Shown: positions 1-6,201 of the stretch, piece after piece | How positions within the stretch are numbered: position 1 is the stretch's first letter | How the letters are laid out: each line of letters begins with the position of its first letter | Source: a bacterium | GTDB lineage: Bacteria > Patescibacteriota > Saccharimonadia > Saccharimonadales > Saccharimonadaceae | Assembly (NCBI GenBank): GCA_029565375.1 | Contig: JAKQOF010000008.1 | Coordinates: forward strand, 1-7,979 | Direction of reading: 5' to 3' | DNA length: 7,979 nt | Notes under the pieces: generated by a model | Told to the model about the DNA's origin: nothing | Database searches by the model: none | What the model saw: the letters and a program-made list of their open reading frames with translations, nothing else | Translations under genes and position numbers: made by a program

Positions 1-9
1 TCACCTTTC

Positions 10-52
10 AGATTTTCGGCGGGTCGGGTCGGGGGCGACCCGCCGAAAATCT
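10..52. repeat. 17-bp perfect inverted repeat (hairpin)
   Basis: Arms at 10-26 and 36-52 are perfectly complementary around a 9-base G-rich loop (27-35). Each arm carries the core TTTTCGGCGGGTCG or its complement, so an RNA copy would be a very stable stem. No T-run follows on either strand, so it is not a textbook intrinsic terminator. It could be the terminal stem of an RNA that starts outside the window, a processing signal, or a factor-assisted end of the upstream gene. Which transcript it belongs to cannot be told from this window. Confidence 0.8.
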
Positions 53-112
53 CAGTTCTGGCATTTGGTGCTAAAATGGGTTCTAGCGTGGGCGTAAAAA
101 CTCACCAATATG

Positions 113-139
113 AAAAACTCGAGTTAGTCTCGGGTTTTT
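113..139 (+). terminator. Intrinsic terminator (works in both orientations)
   Basis: An 11-pair stem (113-123 with 129-139, one G:U pair) closes a 5-base loop. A-rich and T-rich tracts sit at the stem base, so the T-run 135-139 follows the GC part on the plus strand and an equivalent run exists on the minus strand. It probably ends a transcript entering from the left edge. It also insulates the small-RNA promoter, which begins directly after it. Confidence 0.7.
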
Positions 140-143
140 ATAT

Positions 144-152
144 TGATATACT
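144..152 (+). promoter_or_regulatory. Extended -10 promoter for a putative small RNA
   Basis: TGATATACT is a TGn extended -10 element followed by TATACT, one mismatch from TATAAT. No good -35 box lies about 17 bases upstream (TTAGTC at 124-129 is a poor match), which is typical of extended -10 promoters. Transcription would start near 158-160, just before the GC-rich structured segment. The lemA promoter has the same design. Confidence 0.5.
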
Positions 153-158
153 GACTTG

Positions 159-320
159 AACCCGCCGAGTCGTGTGGGTGAGAACTGCCTGTGACAGTTC
201 GCAAGGAAACCTTCCGACGGCAACTGGTTTTGCCGATCGTGAAGTTTCGAGGTCACGTACCGTGACCAAGTCCCGCCCCGCGCACCAACCTGAATAACTC
301 TTTCGTAGAGTTATTTTATT
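159..320 (+). ncRNA. Putative structured small RNA, family not recognised
   Basis: This segment of about 160 bases lies between an extended -10 promoter and an intrinsic terminator. It is clearly richer in GC than its flanks and has no plausible reading frame. Several local stems can be read directly: GAACTG/CAGTTC (from about 181), AAGG/CCTT around AAA (about 204-214), CGGCAA/TTGCCG (about 218-235) and GGTCACG/CGTGACC (251-267). A possible closing stem pairs GACTTG (153-158) with CAAGTC (267-272), though it shares base 267 with the last hairpin and begins just before the predicted start. I compared it from memory with tmRNA, 6S, SRP RNA, RNase P RNA and common riboswitches and found no diagnostic motif. 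It could be a very divergent housekeeping RNA or a lineage-specific sRNA. The call rests only on promoter, terminator and foldability. Confidence 0.4.
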
Positions 321-321
321 T
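293..321 (+). terminator. Intrinsic terminator of the putative small RNA
   Basis: AATAACTCT (293-301) pairs perfectly with AGAGTTATT (307-315) around the loop TTCGT. A T-rich tail follows (314-321). This is a classical Rho-independent layout on the plus strand and marks the likely 3' end of the RNA. Confidence 0.75.
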
Positions 322-326
322 GTAAA

Positions 327-438
327 TTACCTACAAGGTGACACCCTGTAGGTAAAAGCGACATGATTTTAAAGCGTTAATGATGAAAGTATGAAATAGA
401 TCGCTTTGTGTTTTTCCTACAGGGTGTCACCTTGTAGG
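327..438. repeat. Paired near-palindromes in inverted orientation
   Basis: A 23-base sequence at 330-352 is repeated as its exact reverse complement at 416-438. Each copy is itself nearly palindromic; the first extends to 29 bases (327-355) centred on 341 with a single A:C mismatch. A 7-base pair of arms (AAAGCGA 355-361, TCGCTTT 401-407) lies inside, so the whole 112-base unit is a nested inverted repeat. No gene fits between the arms. It may be a back-to-back terminator pair, a small MITE-like or REP-like element, or a DNA-binding site for a dimeric protein. Confidence 0.75.
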
Positions 439-445
439 CGTTTTT
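416..445 (+). terminator. Probable intrinsic terminator (second palindrome copy)
   Basis: The 416-438 palindrome can fold into a stem of about 10 bp and is followed by CG and five T residues (441-445) on the plus strand. This fits a backup terminator for read-through from the small RNA. The first copy (327-355) has an AT-rich flank and may serve the minus strand. Confidence 0.5.
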
Positions 446-561
446 ATTGTCGAAGACTGAGGGTTCACGCGGGGAGGATAGAAGAGAGCGAGGAGTGGGT
501 GCAATTGTAGGTATTCGAGCGAGAAGCTTGATCATGATTTGCCCGCTTCGACCAAGAGAAT

Positions 562-602
562 AATAGGTGTATTTACCTAGGTAATTTGGTATAATAGGTA
601 TA
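562..602 (+). promoter_or_regulatory. Promoter of the lemA-htpX-ligA operon with operator-like palindrome
   Basis: TGGTATAAT at 587-595 is an extended -10 element with a perfect TATAAT (590-595). No clear -35 box is present. The perfect 12-bp palindrome TTACCTAGGTAA (573-584) lies just upstream of the extended -10, where a bound repressor would block polymerase. The direct repeats AATAGGTGTA (562-571) and AATAGGTATA (593-602) bracket it 31 bp apart, about three helical turns. Transcription would start near 602, giving a leader of about 30 bases before lemA. Confidence 0.6.
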
Positions 603-632
603 CAAAGCACGTAAGGAATAAAAGGGGAAGTT

Positions 633-1196
633 ATGATAGCACTGTGGATTATTCTGGGAATTATCGTTGTAGTTGGACTCTTTGTCTGGGCAACATATAA
701 CGGACTTATTACATTACGGATTCGCGTTGATGAAGCGTGGAGCGATATTACCGTTCAACTGAAACGACGTTTGGACCTGATTCCAAACCTGATCGAGACA
801 GTGAGAGGATATGCAAAGCACGAAAAAGGTGTATTTGAAGCAGTTACCGAAGCTCGCGCAAACGCACTGAACGCTAAAGGCGTTAAAGCAACTGCTGCAG
901 CCGAGAACCAGTTTGAGGGTGCACTTAAAAGCCTCTTTGCGGTTGCTGAAGCCTACCCAGACCTAAAAGCAAGCCAAAACTTTGTTGAACTGCAACAAGA
1001 ACTCGTTGACACCGAAGACAAAATCCAAGCTGCACGACGCTTTTATAACGGTGGTGTACGTGACCTTAACACCAAGATTCAAACATTCCCTAACAACGCC
1101 GTGGCAAGTATCTTCAACTTCAAGACCCGTGAGTTCTTTGAACTTGACGACGCAGAGCAGAAGCAAGCTGAAAAACCAGTTGACGTTAAGTTTTAA
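633..1196 (+). CDS. lemA: LemA family membrane-anchored protein
   Basis: This 187-residue protein belongs to the LemA family, whose biochemical role is unsettled. Residues 1-21 form one N-terminal hydrophobic helix, and the rest is a soluble, helical, coiled-coil-rich domain. The family signature is easy to see: YNGLITLRIRVDEAWSDI (about 22-40), QLKRRLDLIPNLIETVRGYA (about 43-62) and the C-terminal FPNNAVASIFNFKTREFFEL. Length is typical of the family. The ATG is preceded by AAAGGGG at a normal distance and by an extended -10 promoter, so it is the first gene of the operon. The htpX gene starts 27 bases after its stop; lemA-htpX pairing is common in bacteria and suggests a joint role in membrane protein quality control. 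That functional link is inference. Confidence 0.93.
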   Translation: MIALWIILGIIVVVGLFVWATYNGLITLRIRVDEAWSDITVQLKRRLDLIPNLIETVRGYAKHEKGVFEAVTEARANALNAKGVKATAAAENQFEGALKSLFAVAEAYPDLKASQNFVELQQELVDTEDKIQAARRFYNGGVRDLNTKIQTFPNNAVASIFNFKTREFFELDDAEQKQAEKPVDVKF

Positions 1197-1223
1197 GACG
1201 TATCAATAGAAAGGTACGCCTGA

Positions 1224-2096
1224 ATGTATAAAGCAATTGCAGCCAACAAACGCAATACCATATTAATTATGGCTGTCTTTGTTGCAATCATCAGTGCGAT
1301 TGGATGGGTGATTAGCTATTTTTACGGCAATACATCCATCACCTACGTCGTCATTGGTGGCGCAGTGATTTACGCACTGATTCAGTATTTTGCGGCGAGT
1401 GCAATTGCCGTTGCGGTGACTGGCGCTGTCGAGATTGAGAAGCGAGACAACCCCCGTTTGTATCGAATTGTCGAAAACTTAGCTATTACACTAGGTATCC
1501 AAACACCAAAGGTGTATATCATCGAAGACCCTGCGCCGAATGCCTTTGCGACCGGGCGAGACCCAAAGCACGCAATTGTAGCAGCAACGACAGGATTGCT
1601 GGATATCATGGATGACAGCGAACTAGAGGCAGTGATGGCACACGAGATGGGACATGTGCAAAATTATGACATCCGCGTCAGCATGATTGCGTTTGGGTTG
1701 GTGAGTGCGATTGCGCTGCTGTCTGATGTTGTGCTGCGTATGATGTTTTTCTCAAACAGTCGCGAGAACAACAATCCGCTTATTTTGGTTGTGGGAATTA
1801 TTGCGGTGATCTTGGCCCCAATCATTGCGGTAATTGTGCAAATGGCGGTCAGTCGTCAACGTGAGTACTTGGCAGATGCAACCGGCGCTTTGACAACGCG
1901 TCATCCAGAAGCCTTGGCAAGTGCACTTGAGAAGTTGCAACATGCTGGTCGTCCGATGAAAAAACAAAATACCGCAGCAGCACATTTGTTTTTCAGCAAT
2001 CCGCTGAAGCCTGGATTTTTTAGTCGCTTGTTTAGCAGTCACCCGCCACTCGAAGACCGTATTGCACGACTTCGTGAGAATGCACATAAATTCTAA
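1224..2096 (+). CDS. htpX: HtpX-type membrane zinc metalloprotease (M48)
   Basis: This 290-residue integral membrane endopeptidase belongs to the M48B family, which degrades misfolded or damaged membrane proteins. Hydrophobic helices are seen at about 13-35, 38-63, 151-175 and 186-208. The catalytic HEMGH is at 140-144 (zinc ligands H140 and H144, catalytic E141). The third zinc ligand is E214, in the REYLADATGA stretch after the last helix. The family segments NAFATGRDPKHAIVAAT (about 106-122) and SSHPPLEDRIARL (about 271-283) are present. All catalytic residues are intact and the length matches typical HtpX. The start follows an AAAGG motif about 9-10 bases upstream. It follows lemA by 27 bases and is almost contiguous with the next membrane-protein gene. 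Confidence 0.95.
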   Translation: MYKAIAANKRNTILIMAVFVAIISAIGWVISYFYGNTSITYVVIGGAVIYALIQYFAASAIAVAVTGAVEIEKRDNPRLYRIVENLAITLGIQTPKVYIIEDPAPNAFATGRDPKHAIVAATTGLLDIMDDSELEAVMAHEMGHVQNYDIRVSMIAFGLVSAIALLSDVVLRMMFFSNSRENNNPLILVVGIIAVILAPIIAVIVQMAVSRQREYLADATGALTTRHPEALASALEKLQHAGRPMKKQNTAAAHLFFSNPLKPGFFSRLFSSHPPLEDRIARLRENAHKF

Positions 2097-2114
2097 GTAT
2101 TGGCTATTACGTAT

Positions 2115-3182
2115 ATGACAAAAACCAAAAAGGCACCACAACAAACTCGATTGCAACGTGTACTGAATGTTATGAAGCGTCCGTTCGTCGCGATATATGT
2201 GCGCAACAAGGCATTTTTAGCACGACGACCACACCGAAGCTTTCGGCTGACACGTCGCCGAGATTATGTCCGTTCGTTGCAGCTGCCAGGCTATTGGGCG
2301 TTTACGCACTATGTCCGCAAGACGTTGCTGGAACAAAAGAAAACATTCTTGCTGCTTGCGCTTGCCTATGCGATTATCACTGCGCTGATGATTGGTATTG
2401 CCTCACAAGATACCTATTCGACAATCACCGATACACTTCGCGACACAGGAACAGAGATATTCGAAGGCAACGTTGGTGAAGTGGGTAAAGCAGGGATTCT
2501 GTTCTTGACTGCGGTCACCGGCGGTATATCACAGTCACTGACGGAAGTTCAGCAAGTGTATGCGATTTTGATCGCCTTAATGACATGGTTAACAACTGTG
2601 TGGCTGCTGCGTAATATTTTGGCAGGACACAAGGTAAAGGTACGCGATGGGTTGTATAGTGCGGGATCACCGCTATTGTCGACCTTTATCGTTGCGATTG
2701 TGTTGGTTATCCAGTTATTACCGCTTGCGTTCGCGTTAATTGGGTATGCTGCTGCACTTGGATCAGGACTACTCAATGGCGGCGTTTCGTCGATGTTGTT
2801 TTGGTGTGCGGCGGTTCTGTTGGCGGCGTTATCACTCTACTGGATAACAAGTACGTTTATTGCACTCGTTGTGGTGACGCTCCCTGGTATGTATCCGTTC
2901 ATGGCGCTTAAGACTGCAGGAGATTTGGTTGTCGGTCGCCGTATTCGCATATTGCTGCGTATTTTGTGGATGATGCTTGGCATCATCGTGACCTGGGCGA
3001 TTGTTATGATACCGATTATTTTGTTTGATACGTGGCTGAAGGGTGTATGGGCGGATATATCATGGCTGCCAATAATTCCGGTCGCGCTCTTGATCATGAG
3101 TTCGCTTACTGTCGTATGGGCAGCGAGTTATATCTATTTGTTGTATCGGAGGATTGTCGCTGATGACGCAGCACCCGCCTAA
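2115..3182 (+). CDS. Multi-pass membrane protein of unknown function
   Basis: I do not recognise the family of this 355-residue protein. The first 60 or so residues are strongly basic, with many Lys and Arg (for example FRLTRRRDYVR), and are probably cytoplasmic. Five or six hydrophobic segments follow, at about 77-96, 148-167, 186-214, 226-254, 279-304 and 316-343. A polar loop rich in Thr, Asp and Glu lies at about 97-125. No enzyme motif or transporter signature is visible. I chose the ATG at 2115; an in-frame TTG at 2100 would add five residues, and neither has a clear Shine-Dalgarno site, so translation may be coupled to htpX, which ends 18 bases upstream. The 3' end overlaps ligA by 20 bases and contains its ribosome-binding site. 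Confidence 0.8.
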   Translation: MTKTKKAPQQTRLQRVLNVMKRPFVAIYVRNKAFLARRPHRSFRLTRRRDYVRSLQLPGYWAFTHYVRKTLLEQKKTFLLLALAYAIITALMIGIASQDTYSTITDTLRDTGTEIFEGNVGEVGKAGILFLTAVTGGISQSLTEVQQVYAILIALMTWLTTVWLLRNILAGHKVKVRDGLYSAGSPLLSTFIVAIVLVIQLLPLAFALIGYAAALGSGLLNGGVSSMLFWCAAVLLAALSLYWITSTFIALVVVTLPGMYPFMALKTAGDLVVGRRIRILLRILWMMLGIIVTWAIVMIPIILFDTWLKGVWADISWLPIIPVALLIMSSLTVVWAASYIYLLYRRIVADDAAPA

Positions 3183-5178
3183 AGAACGTATCGAACAACT
3201 GCGACATTTGATTAATGATTATCGTTATCATTATCATGTGCTAGACGAATCGACAATGAGCGAAGCGGCTGCTGACAGCTTGAAGCATGAGTTGTCGCAA
3301 CTCGAAGAGCAGTACCCAGAGCTAGTTACGCCTGACTCGCCGACACAGCGAGTTGCTGGCGTTGCGCTTGATAAGTTTGAGAAGGTGACGCATATCTATC
3401 CAATGCTCAGCCTGAACGACGTGTTTGATCGGTCTGAAGTTCAGGCGTGGGTGACACGTATCGACAAATTGTTACCTGGTCGGACACACGAGTTTTTTTG
3501 TGATATCAAGATGGATGGGCTTGCCTGCGCGTTAATTTATCGAGACGGCGTGTTTGTTCGAGCGGTCACACGAGGAAACGGACAGATTGGTGAGGATGTT
3601 ACTGTCAATGTCCGTACAATTCCGAGCGTTCCGATGAACCTTCGCACAGTTAAGGGATACGAGGCATTTCTTACTGGACGAACTGAGGTTCGCGGTGAGA
3701 TTGTTATTTTTAAGAAAGACTTTGATGCGCTCAACGCTGCACAAAAAGCTGCCGGAAAGCCACTCTACGCAAACCCTCGCAACCTTGCCGCAGGTACGAT
3801 TCGTCAACTGGACCCCGAGCAAGTCGCCAGTAGGCCACTGACATTCCGTGCCTACAATCTTATTCGTGAAGATGCTGCGGATGTGCCGACAAATAGCTAT
3901 GCATATGAAACACTTCGAGCACTTGGCGTTGCAGCTAATCAACAGGCGAGTGTATTTACGAGCGTCGATGATATCATGACGTTTGTTGATGAGTGGGCGG
4001 ACAAGCGTCAGCAACTGCCATTTAACACAGATGGGTTGGTTGTAAAAGTGAACGACCGTCAATTGTTTGAAGAACTTGGTATCGTTGGCAAAGCACCAAG
4101 GGCGGCTGTTGCCTATAAATATCCCGCAGAAGAAGCAACAACTGTCGTGAAAGATATTGTGATTAGTATTGGTCGTACTGGTGCGGCAACGCCTGTTGCA
4201 GTCTTTGACCCAGTACATGTTGCTGGGACGACCGTTCAGCATGCCAGCCTGCATAACGCTGATGAGATCGCGCGGCTTGATATTCGCATTGGTGACACAG
4301 TAGTCATTTTTAAGGCAGGCGATATTATTCCACAAGTACAAAATGTTATTACAGACCTACGTCCGTCAGATAGTAAGCCGTTTTACTTTGAAGAAGCACT
4401 ACAGCACCAATATCCAGAACTGACATTTGAACGTCCGGAGGGTGAGGCGGTGTATCGCGTGCAAGGCTCGTCAAGTGATTTGATTTTAAAGCGATCTATC
4501 GAGTATTATGCATCGCGCGGTGCACTTGACATTGATACGCTTGGTGAGAAGAACGTCAACGCACTTGTTGACGCCGGGTTAGTCAAAGACTTGGCTGACA
4601 TTTATACAGTAACGGTTGATGATCTGATGAAGATTGATCGTTTTGCAAATATATCTGCAAAAAAGCTTGTCGCGGCAATCGGTGAAAAGAAAACTCCCGC
4701 ATTAGAGAAATTTATTCTTGGACTTGGTATTCGACATGTTGGCACACAGACGGCGATTGATTTGGCGACAGCGTTTGAATCTGTCGACGCGCTAGCGGTC
4801 GCGACAATAGATCAACTGGAGGCGATTGATGGTATTGGAACGGTTGTCGCCGAGAGTATTGTCGCGTGGTTTAGTGACCCTGACAACGAAGCGTTACTGA
4901 AAAAGTTTGTGAGTGTAGGTGTTACTCCGCACTATCAACGAAAGACCGGCAAGCTTATTGGTAAAGCGTTTGTTATTACAGGGACACTTGAGACGATGTC
5001 GCGTGATCAGGCTGCAGAGCGTATTCGCAATCTTGGCGGTACGTTCCAATCAAGTATTGCGAAAGACACAGACTACTTGGTGGCCGGCAGTAACGTCGGT
5101 GCGAGCAAATTAACAAAGGCAAAACAGTACGGTACGGCTGTTATCTCTGAAGCCGACCTTGAGGAACTACTCGGATGA
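3163..5178 (+). CDS. ligA: NAD+-dependent DNA ligase LigA, lacking the zinc finger
   Basis: This 671-residue protein seals nicks during replication and repair by adenylating itself from NAD+. Domain order is Ia (about 1-65), adenylation domain with the KMDG nucleotidyl lysine at about K116, RGE at about 177-179, DGLVVK at about 290-295 and KYPAEE, then OB fold (IGRTG to AGDIIPQV), helix-hairpin-helix (about 515-585) and C-terminal BRCT (about 595-671). Two features are odd. The Cys4 zinc finger between OB fold and HhH is absent: its two CxxC-type pairs are replaced by QHQYPELTF and QGSSSDL, and the protein has only two cysteines, both in the adenylation domain. In domain Ia, Y24-H25 and D38 are kept, but the usual D and Y of the DAEYD motif are E34 and A37. 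The ATG at 3163 is preferred over TTG at 3154 because GGAGG at 3148-3152 is spaced correctly only for it. Confidence 0.96.
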   Translation: MTQHPPKERIEQLRHLINDYRYHYHVLDESTMSEAAADSLKHELSQLEEQYPELVTPDSPTQRVAGVALDKFEKVTHIYPMLSLNDVFDRSEVQAWVTRIDKLLPGRTHEFFCDIKMDGLACALIYRDGVFVRAVTRGNGQIGEDVTVNVRTIPSVPMNLRTVKGYEAFLTGRTEVRGEIVIFKKDFDALNAAQKAAGKPLYANPRNLAAGTIRQLDPEQVASRPLTFRAYNLIREDAADVPTNSYAYETLRALGVAANQQASVFTSVDDIMTFVDEWADKRQQLPFNTDGLVVKVNDRQLFEELGIVGKAPRAAVAYKYPAEEATTVVKDIVISIGRTGAATPVAVFDPVHVAGTTVQHASLHNADEIARLDIRIGDTVVIFKAGDIIPQVQNVITDLRPSDSKPFYFEEALQHQYPELTFERPEGEAVYRVQGSSSDLILKRSIEYYASRGALDIDTLGEKNVNALVDAGLVKDLADIYTVTVDDLMKIDRFANISAKKLVAAIGEKKTPALEKFILGLGIRHVGTQTAIDLATAFESVDALAVATIDQLEAIDGIGTVVAESIVAWFSDPDNEALLKKFVSVGVTPHYQRKTGKLIGKAFVITGTLETMSRDQAAERIRNLGGTFQSSIAKDTDYLVAGSNVGASKLTKAKQYGTAVISEADLEELLG

Positions 5179-5789
5179 AACAGCTTGTATTTGCAACTGA
5201 AAACCCTGGCAAACTAGCTGAAATACGTAAATTCGCTAGCCATTTTGATATTGAGATTTTAAGCCCGAGCCAGGCTGGATTTGCACCTGTGTCTGTTGAC
5301 GAGACAGGGACGACATATGAGGAGAATGCACGATTGAAAGTCGAGGCCTATTTGTCGCAGGACATTGCAAAGGACTATATCATTTGTGGTGATGACTCGG
5401 GTATTGAGATTGACGCACTTGGTGGTGAGCCAGGTCTCCACACGAGGCGCTGGCTGGGATATTCGATGAGTGACGATGAGATTGTTGGGTATGCGCTTGG
5501 TCGTATGCACGGTATCGACAACAGGATAGCTACATTTAAGAGCACGATCGCATATAGTAAACACGCTGGTGTGGTCGAGTTTGTCACGGGCGAGATGAAG
5601 GCAACGATAGCAACCGTACCGCTTGATGACGCACCAAAGCAAGAAGGCTTTCCGTTTAGACGCCTGCTAATTGTTGACGGAGAGCCATCGATAGCACTGT
5701 GGCGTTTCGACGAGTTATCACCTAGTGAACGACCTGGCCGCTACTCACATCGCGAGGCAGCCTTTGCTACGCTGTTTGAAAAGATATGA
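5175..5789 (+). CDS. rdgB: RdgB/HAM1-like non-canonical purine NTP pyrophosphatase
   Basis: This 204-residue protein matches the family that hydrolyses ITP, dITP and XTP to monophosphates, keeping deaminated purines out of DNA. Visible motifs are the N-terminal ATENPGKLAEIR (usual form TGNxxK), DETGTTYEENARLK (about 42-55), the DDSGIEIDALGGEPG signature (73-87) and the C-terminal SHREAAF (191-197). The normal GFGYDPxF motif, which shapes the base-binding pocket, reads GFPFRRLLI (158-166), and the Lys usually ahead of SHR is not evident. It may therefore have shifted substrate preference. The ATG overlaps the ligA stop in an ATGA and is preceded by GAGGAA within ligA, so translation is coupled. 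Pairing a nucleotide-pool sanitiser with a DNA ligase fits a shared DNA-maintenance role. The fold call is firm; the exact activity is less certain. Confidence 0.85.
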   Translation: MKQLVFATENPGKLAEIRKFASHFDIEILSPSQAGFAPVSVDETGTTYEENARLKVEAYLSQDIAKDYIICGDDSGIEIDALGGEPGLHTRRWLGYSMSDDEIVGYALGRMHGIDNRIATFKSTIAYSKHAGVVEFVTGEMKATIATVPLDDAPKQEGFPFRRLLIVDGEPSIALWRFDELSPSERPGRYSHREAAFATLFEKI

Positions 5790-5793
5790 CGCA

Positions 5794-5822
5794 TTGCAAA
5801 ATACCAGTGATAAGATTAGAAT
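5794..5822 (+). promoter_or_regulatory. Sigma-70-type promoter for the DUF4190 gene
   Basis: TTGCAA (5794-5799) and TAGAAT (5817-5822) are separated by exactly 17 bases and resemble the -35 and -10 consensus. Transcription would begin near 5829, leaving a leader of about 19 bases before the ATG at 5848. The promoter starts five bases after the rdgB stop, so the DUF4190 gene can be expressed independently of the ligA operon. Confidence 0.6.
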
Positions 5823-5847
5823 AAGCTTAATAAATAAGGAGGAACAT

Positions 5848-6201
5848 ATGGCAGAGAGTACAGAAACCCCAACAGTTGCAGCACCAACAGCAGTTAACCC
5901 AGGACACGGACTTGGTATTGCAAGTCTTGTACTATCACTTGTGGGAGTAGGTCTTGTTGGACTGATCCTTGGTATCGTAGGACTCAACAAGTCAAAAAAA
6001 GCCGGTCAAAAGAACGGTCTTGCAATTGCCGGTATTATTATTGGTGCAATTAACCTTGTCGTTGTCACATTGATTATTATCTTCACTACCCTTGGTGCAA
6101 TCGCACTGGTTAGCAAATGTAATGAATTAGGAAGTGGCACCCACATCCAAAACGGTGTTACTTACACATGTGGTGGCAGCACAACGACCAACACATACTA
6201 G
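5848..6201 (+). CDS. Small DUF4190-type membrane protein
   Basis: This 117-residue protein looks like a DUF4190 domain protein. Residues 1-19 are low-complexity, rich in Thr, Ala and Pro. Two hydrophobic helices follow (about 22-45 and 57-88), joined by a short basic loop (NKSKKAGQKN), with the repeated Gly-rich pattern GLGIASLVLS and GLAIAGIIIG that characterises the family. The polar C-terminal tail holds two cysteines (C91 and C108) that could form a disulfide outside the membrane. No function is established. The ATG at 5848 is chosen over in-frame upstream starts because a perfect TAAGGAGG (5835-5842) lies five bases before it. It has its own promoter. Its stop shares CTAG with the stop of the convergent crtEb-like gene. 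Confidence 0.85.
   Translation: MAESTETPTVAAPTAVNPGHGLGIASLVLSLVGVGLVGLILGIVGLNKSKKAGQKNGLAIAGIIIGAINLVVVTLIIIFTTLGAIALVSKCNELGSGTHIQNGVTYTCGGSTTTNTY

Noticed and set aside
153..292. tmRNA, 6S RNA, SRP RNA or RNase P RNA assignment
   Set aside because: No tag-peptide frame, T-arm with terminal CCA stem, GGAA-tetraloop SRP core or GAGGAAAGTCC core was found. The GCGCACCA near 280-287 has no matching acceptor stem.
377..610. 77-codon minus-strand open frame in the left intergenic region
   Set aside because: It crosses the palindrome at 416-438 and the lemA promoter, has no good ribosome-binding site and has unnatural composition, so it is most likely chance.
1752..2156. 134-codon minus-strand open frame opposite htpX
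   Set aside because: It overlaps the conserved HtpX zinc-ligand and C-terminal region and has no family features or ribosome-binding site.
3532..4341. 269-codon minus-strand open frame opposite ligA
   Set aside because: It is antisense to highly conserved LigA motifs, is rich in Cys, Asn and Arg with no domain-like pattern, and is best explained as a shadow of ligA codon use.
1196..5789. Alternative genetic code with TGA read as glycine, as in some CPR lineages
   Set aside because: TGA ends ligA, rdgB and crtYf at the expected family lengths and no in-frame TGA interrupts the conserved domains.
5725..5847. Upstream in-frame start for the DUF4190 protein
   Set aside because: It would overlap rdgB and contains the promoter. 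The ATG at 5848 has a perfect Shine-Dalgarno sequence five bases upstream.
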